Shown here: positions 59,546 to 64,000 of the stretch, piece after piece | Numbering within the stretch: the first letter of the stretch is position 1 | How the letters are laid out: every line of letters begins with the position of its first letter | Assembly (NCBI GenBank): GCA_034440615.1 | Contig: JAOTOM010005102.1 | Coordinates: 434,001 to 498,000 of the forward strand | Source of the DNA: Ashinkailepas kermadecensis | Lineage: Eukaryota; Arthropoda; Thecostraca; Neolepadidae | Length of the DNA: 64,000 nt | Direction: 5' to 3' | Position numbers and translations under genes: made by a program | The notes under the pieces: generated by a model | What the model was told of the DNA's origin: nothing | Seen by the model: the letters and a program-made list of their open reading frames with translations, nothing else | Databases searched by the model: none

Positions 59546-62500
59546 TTTCTCTCTGCCTTCCAGTTTTTCTTCGATGGCTGTAGCCCCGCCTCCTCCACTC
59601 TTGGCCACTCCCAGGGCTCCGGATTGTATTCTTTCTCTTGATTGGTGGGAGTGCTTTTTTCTTTTTTTTCTTCCCCTTAGACCGTATGTATGATGAAGCC
59701 GCCTGGGGCTGTCGGGGCGGTCTGTATGTCTGGAAATTTCCACTGACTTCACCGGTGTCACCGACCTCACAGCTGGCCGGCCTTTCTCCTTATGTCGATC
59801 GGGATCGGCTTGTCATGAGAGCATTCTTGTTGTTGACTGGTTGGGACGGGGTAGCGGGCCAGAACGAGGTGATTAATCCGGGTTCGGCGCTTAATTGCTC
59901 CAGAGTTTTCGCTCCCGCCATTAATCCGCACAGGTGCGCGCTGATCGGGTCCAGTCGGGTAGATAAAAAACACGCAGTGAAAAGGGACAGCTGGTGGCTG
60001 GGATCTGACCGGGCGTCTTGCAGCCTGGTCGGGTATGAAAATATTGGAAAGTGCATGCCAAAAAAATGTAAGCCTTCTTACATTAACACCTTAAAGCACA
60101 ATAATACCGATTTGGCTAGGTTAGGCTAGTTTAGTTGTTAACCTTTGAAAAATTGTTCAATCATTTTCAAAAATAAAATAATATCGGAAATGTTCCTTCA
60201 AAAGCAGCTGACATTAGGTTCGGGTAAGTTGGGTTCGGTTGTTCAATTTAGACAATTTTCAGAATATATATTGCTTAATTTTTGTTTCTAATTTTTTTTA
60301 TCTCCAAAGCAGGGGCGTCGATTTGTATCGATAGACACTAGCGCGCATTAAATGTCACAAATCGTGATGGGCGTTCCTCAGAACATCCAAAATCGTAACA
60401 TCCAAATAAAAAATTCCAGTTACAGAAATTCCAGCGCCTAAAGTCTAAATTTGAGGTTACTGTAAACAAATGTGACGGAGGTAAGACATTTGTGGTGCAA
60501 TTGCGCGCAGTGTTTAATCCGGAGGCCAATCTCATGTGACGTCGTACTGATTCGTTTTTGTACTTCGCACATTCTGATGTATCTGCGGATTGGTGTGATT
60601 TTAAATAGTGAATAAATAGCTTGCTGATATTTAATTCCCAAAGGACCAGTAGTTGAAGAAGTTGGCAGGTAAGCTTGAAAAAGTACAGTCCATGCCTTTT
60701 TCTGATTTGTGCTCAGGGTTTCCATGTTAATATCACATAACTACCACGTTTGTCTTCAAGAAGAGCTGTTTTTAGTTTACTTTTATTAATATTTTCATTC
60801 CATTGCTCTTAGTGCCCTTTTTGCCCAGGATTGGGGCACCTAGTGTTGCATTTCCGTCCAGGGGCTGGCACACCTTTTGGTAAATTTACAGCTTAAGGTA
60901 ATTTCTGATTAATTTTTTTCATGCAATGTTTAGGAATGTGATGAACATGATGTTATTGCTCATTTTGGTAAATTTATGTTTTAAGATGTTTTATGAATTC
61001 GTGGAATGTATCATTTCAATGCAATGTTTATGAATGTGACTCAGATGATGGGACCACTCATTTTCTATACAAATGCCTACATTTCAGGTTGTGAGCAAAA
61101 TAACACCAAAAAAGGCTTTGAATTAGGTGACATAGGGTAAAATATTTTTTTTTTAATTACAAAAATGCAACATAACGTGACCTAACCTAGCTTAACCTCC
61201 CCTTGGAGAAAAACAAAACCAAAACATCAAGTTGTAAAAATTCCAAGCAATGTATTTTTTTTACAATAAAAAATGTAACCCAACTTAACCTAACCTAACA
61301 TAAGCTGCTTTTAAAGAAAAAAGATCCATTTCTTTCAAATTTTGGAACAATTTTTGACACAAATGTCCAACTTAAAACACTTATTACTCTTATACAAAAT
61401 TTTATTTAACACTTATACAAAACTCATCTAACATAACCAAACATAGCCCATTTGTATGCTCTATGGAGGCAAATGTGTAATAACTTGCCTTGTTACCACC
61501 TTAAAGCACAATAATTCTGGTTAGATTAGGTTGGGTTAGATTTTTTCATTTGTAAAATTTCAAGAAAATAAATTGCTAGATATTTTTCCAATTTTGTTTT
61601 TATAGTTGTTTTCTCCAAAGTCAGGTTAGGCTAGGTTAGGTTAGGTTATGTTGCATTTTTAATGTATTTCTTTTAATTGCTATGTTACCTAACTCAAAGC
61701 CCATTTTTAATGTTATTTTGCTGACAACCTGGAAAGTAAGCATTTGCACAGAAACTGAGTGGTGCCATCAGCTTAGTGACATTCATAAACATTGCATTGG
61801 AAATTTAAATAAACAAATATTAATCAAACACAAAAGAACAAATTTAATGTCCTTTCCTCTGCAAATGCATGCTTTTCAATTGGGAGTAAAAAATAACACC
61901 AAAAAAAGGGTCTGGAGTACGGAAATATAGCATACACATGATGTTCAAGATGTATGATAACCTTACCTAACATAGTTCAACTTCCCATACAAAAAATTAA
62001 TTATTTTTAATTTAAATTGTCCAGGCATTTTTCTCAAATATATTCAACTTAAAAAACCTAACCTAAGCTAGCCTGAACTGTTTATTATTTTTTGTCGAAA
62101 AATCATTAACAAAAATTATTTACCAACAAATAATTTTTTTTTAATAACTTACAACAAAAGCCTACCTAACCTGACAAACCTAACCCCTTTGTATGCTTTA
62201 TGGAGGTAAAATGTGTGTAAAACTTGTCTTGTGGTTACCTTAAACTGTGATAATACCTGGCTTTTTGGGTAATTTTTCAGTTCATGGTACTCTCTGACTT
62301 CTTTGAATTTCTTTTTTAATGCAGTGTTTATTAATGTGCTGAACATGATGTAACCGCTCATTTCCTCTGCAGGTGCACACTTTTCAATTGTGAGGCAAAA
62401 TAACATGAAAAAGGGGCTTGGATTTGAGTAATATAGGATGAAAAATAATGTTCAGATAAAAAAAGATGTAACATAACCTAACCTAACCTAGCCTAGACTT

Positions 62501-62760
62501 CCATGCAAGAAATGATTATTTGTACGCCCAATTTCCCCCCCCCCAAAAAAAAATTTGTTCTCAAACATTTTCAACTTAAAAAGTCTAACATAACCTAATC
62601 TAGCTTGAACCGTTTTTGAAGCCTTTTTCAAACTTACTAACTTACAACAAAAGCCTAGCCTAACGCAACTAGGCGAAACCTAGCGCCTTTGAATGATTCG
62701 TGGACGTAAAATGGGTGTAAAACCTGTCTTGTGGTTACCTTAGACTGCAATAATATCTCT

Positions 62761-63702
62761 TTGTGTGCTACCTGGTACACGTGATGAACCTCCATCTGCA
62801 TGCTGCATGAGAGCATTGCACTTATTGGTTCACAAAGAACAATAACATGTTGAAAGTACTATATTTTCAGGAATGGAATCCTGTGCTGATAACATTTTCT
62901 GAGTTATAAATTTGCAGATCAGATCTACATCATTTGTGTTATTAAATATGAGAAATTTATAGAAATGGATACACCGGTTTGTGGACAAGAAGTTATTCTG
63001 ATGATTTCTGATGTATTGGAAAATGACAAATTTTAATGATGGAAGCAGGCAAAGTTAAAGTACTTATATCTCAATAAGTATTCAGTTCACTAACAAGAGA
63101 GCAAATTCACTCAAATAGCACTCAAAATGCCAGGTGGCCCACTCTTTTTGCAAGTTTAAAATCGATGACAGTGCTTTCTTGAATCATGTTTAAAGCACAT
63201 GAAGGAAATGTATTGCTGACACTTGTAAGGAACTTATGTGTGTAACGTTAATTAACATTTCTAACGTCCTGATGTTTGTACACAAAATATAGCTCACTAT
63301 TCTAAATAGCATGGGAAGTATGATGCCATATATCATGGCTAATTTATGGGCAAACTGTTATGCAGCAGATTCCCTGCATTGTTACTTAGTTATTTGGGCT
63401 TTAGGGCACAGACCATGTTGATCACATAGCTCCCTGCATTGTTGTTAACTGATATATCAGTATGTTTGCAAATTCACTTATGAGTGAATCCATACCATTC
63501 TCACTGGGGTATAAAAGCTACATTATAACATTGCTTCTACAATGCATATAACAGAAACCCATCTCGATTGTCCTACTTACTCAGGACACCATAGAAGTCA
63601 ATGAAGCCAATGAAAACCATAGAAGTCAATGAAAATGTTACTTCATCCCCTGTATTGTTAATGGAAACAGAAGTCTCTTGAACCATATGTTATGTCCTTC
63701 AG
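62761..63702. other. AT-rich, apparently single-copy DNA, nothing recognised
   Basis: No motifs or repeats beyond a short CATAGAAGTCAATGAA duplication at 63,590-63,635. Confidence 0.45.
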
Positions 63703-63782
63703 TGTTGCTCCATCCACCTCCAACTCCATCCCTGACCAAACTTCAGGAGCTCATCCATCTCCAAAGCAGTCTGTTGAAGAAG
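63703..63782 (+). CDS. candidate internal exon (weak)
   Basis: Bounded by GTCCTTCAG (acceptor, ends 63,702) and GAAGAAG|GTATGT (good donor). In the frame that joins the next candidate exon it reads LHPPPTPSLTKLQELIHLQS without a stop; another frame (MSFSVAPSTSNSIPDQTSGA) is also open. No family recognised. Confidence 0.28.
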
Positions 63783-63868
63783 GTATGTATTGCAGCATAA
63801 CTACTGTGACCGGAATTCCATGGTATCCATGTTGCCTTAAAATCCATCCTTGCTGATCCATGTAGCAG

Positions 63869-64000
63869 ATGTTTGACTTTCCTCAAACTGTCTGGATAAC
63901 TGGGGAGTTGAAATCACATGTGAATGATGAAACAGATAAACTATTCCTGGATTCTTATGTTGCATCATTGCATGGCACAGTGACATACCGAATGGGGAGG
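63869..64000 (+). CDS. candidate exon running off the right edge (weak)
   Basis: After CCATGTAGCAG the frame MFDFPQTVWITGELKSHVND continues open to the end of the window (44 codons), with mixed, protein-like composition. In phase 0 it joins the exon ending at 63,782 without a stop. No domain recognised. Confidence 0.3.
   Translation, partial: MFDFPQTVWITGELKSHVNDETDKLFLDSYVASLHGTVTYRMGR

Larger units (their letters stand above)
55030..62760. repeat. decayed dispersed-repeat region with CCTAA/TTAGG tracts in both orientations
   Basis: Recurring words: CCTTAAAGCACAATAATA(CC) at 55,999, 60,091 and 61,499 with diverged forms at 62,240 and 62,740; TATGGAGG(C/T)AAA...GTGT(A)AAAACTTG at 56,456, 61,463, 62,200 and 62,700; CTTAG(T)CAC...TTCATAAACAT at 56,344 and 61,776. 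Short telomere-like tracts run as TTAGG (56,086, 56,192, 60,116, 61,625) and as CCTAA (55,624, 61,188, 61,278, 62,473). No gene is supported in the region; 57,000-58,600 shows no recognisable feature at all. Confidence 0.6.

Noticed and set aside
59303..59770. Ser/Arg/Leu-rich minus-strand frames
   Set aside because: Translation of the GAGAGC minisatellite.

Overview
The window is eukaryotic nuclear DNA, most probably from an arthropod. It has short perfect runs of the arthropod telomere pentamer (GGTTA/TTAGG), a split gene with good GT/AG borders, CR1-like LINE remains, tRNA-derived SINEs and DNA-transposon derivatives. A crustacean is plausible, but the sequence alone does not settle the species. 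Very little of it is protein-coding.

1-309 is the 3' end of a GC-rich reading frame that enters from the left. From about 1,100 to 27,432 lies a tandem array of ~2.3-kb units (eleven borders, lengths 2.3-3.2 kb). Each unit starts with a foldback hairpin, has a second hairpin, a (GT)n/(GTCT)n microsatellite and a conserved ~1.5-kb core. It ends in one of several tails rich in degenerate TTAGG-like DNA. One unit carries a hAT-type MITE with an 8-bp target duplication.

27,433-42,376 reads as one 14.9-kb insertion into the array. Its ~1-kb inverted arms face each other and each contains a 17-bp minisatellite. It is flanked by an 8-bp direct repeat (GATTAATT), and seven uninterrupted copies of the target site are present in the array itself. 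It resembles a giant foldback (FB-like) element. Its interior holds no transposase that I can see, only nested debris: a compound GA/TA microsatellite, a smaller foldback with a hAT-type insertion, head-to-head CR1-like LINE fragments, and a TTAA-type (piggyBac-like) MITE with AGGTCA direct repeats. The broken tandem array resumes at 42,385 and ends near 43,290.

44,883-52,511 is the only convincing gene. Exon 1 encodes a signal peptide and an acidic Ser/Ala/Asp-rich linker. After a 6-kb intron, exon 2 joins in the correct phase and encodes a hydrophobic segment, a basic/tyrosine-rich region and eight near-identical 60-bp (20-residue) repeats. A possible last exon lies at 53,589-53,738. Unrelated minisatellites occupy its upstream flank (29 bp), intron 1 (38 bp, ~48 copies; 54 bp, 3 copies), exon 2 (60 bp) and the following intron (42 bp, ~25 copies).

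53,740-64,000 is AT-rich repeat-derived DNA: a tRNA-like element with inverted ends, decayed modules with CCTAA/TTAGG tracts in both orientations, two copies of a hAT-like terminus, and two weak candidate exons at the right edge.
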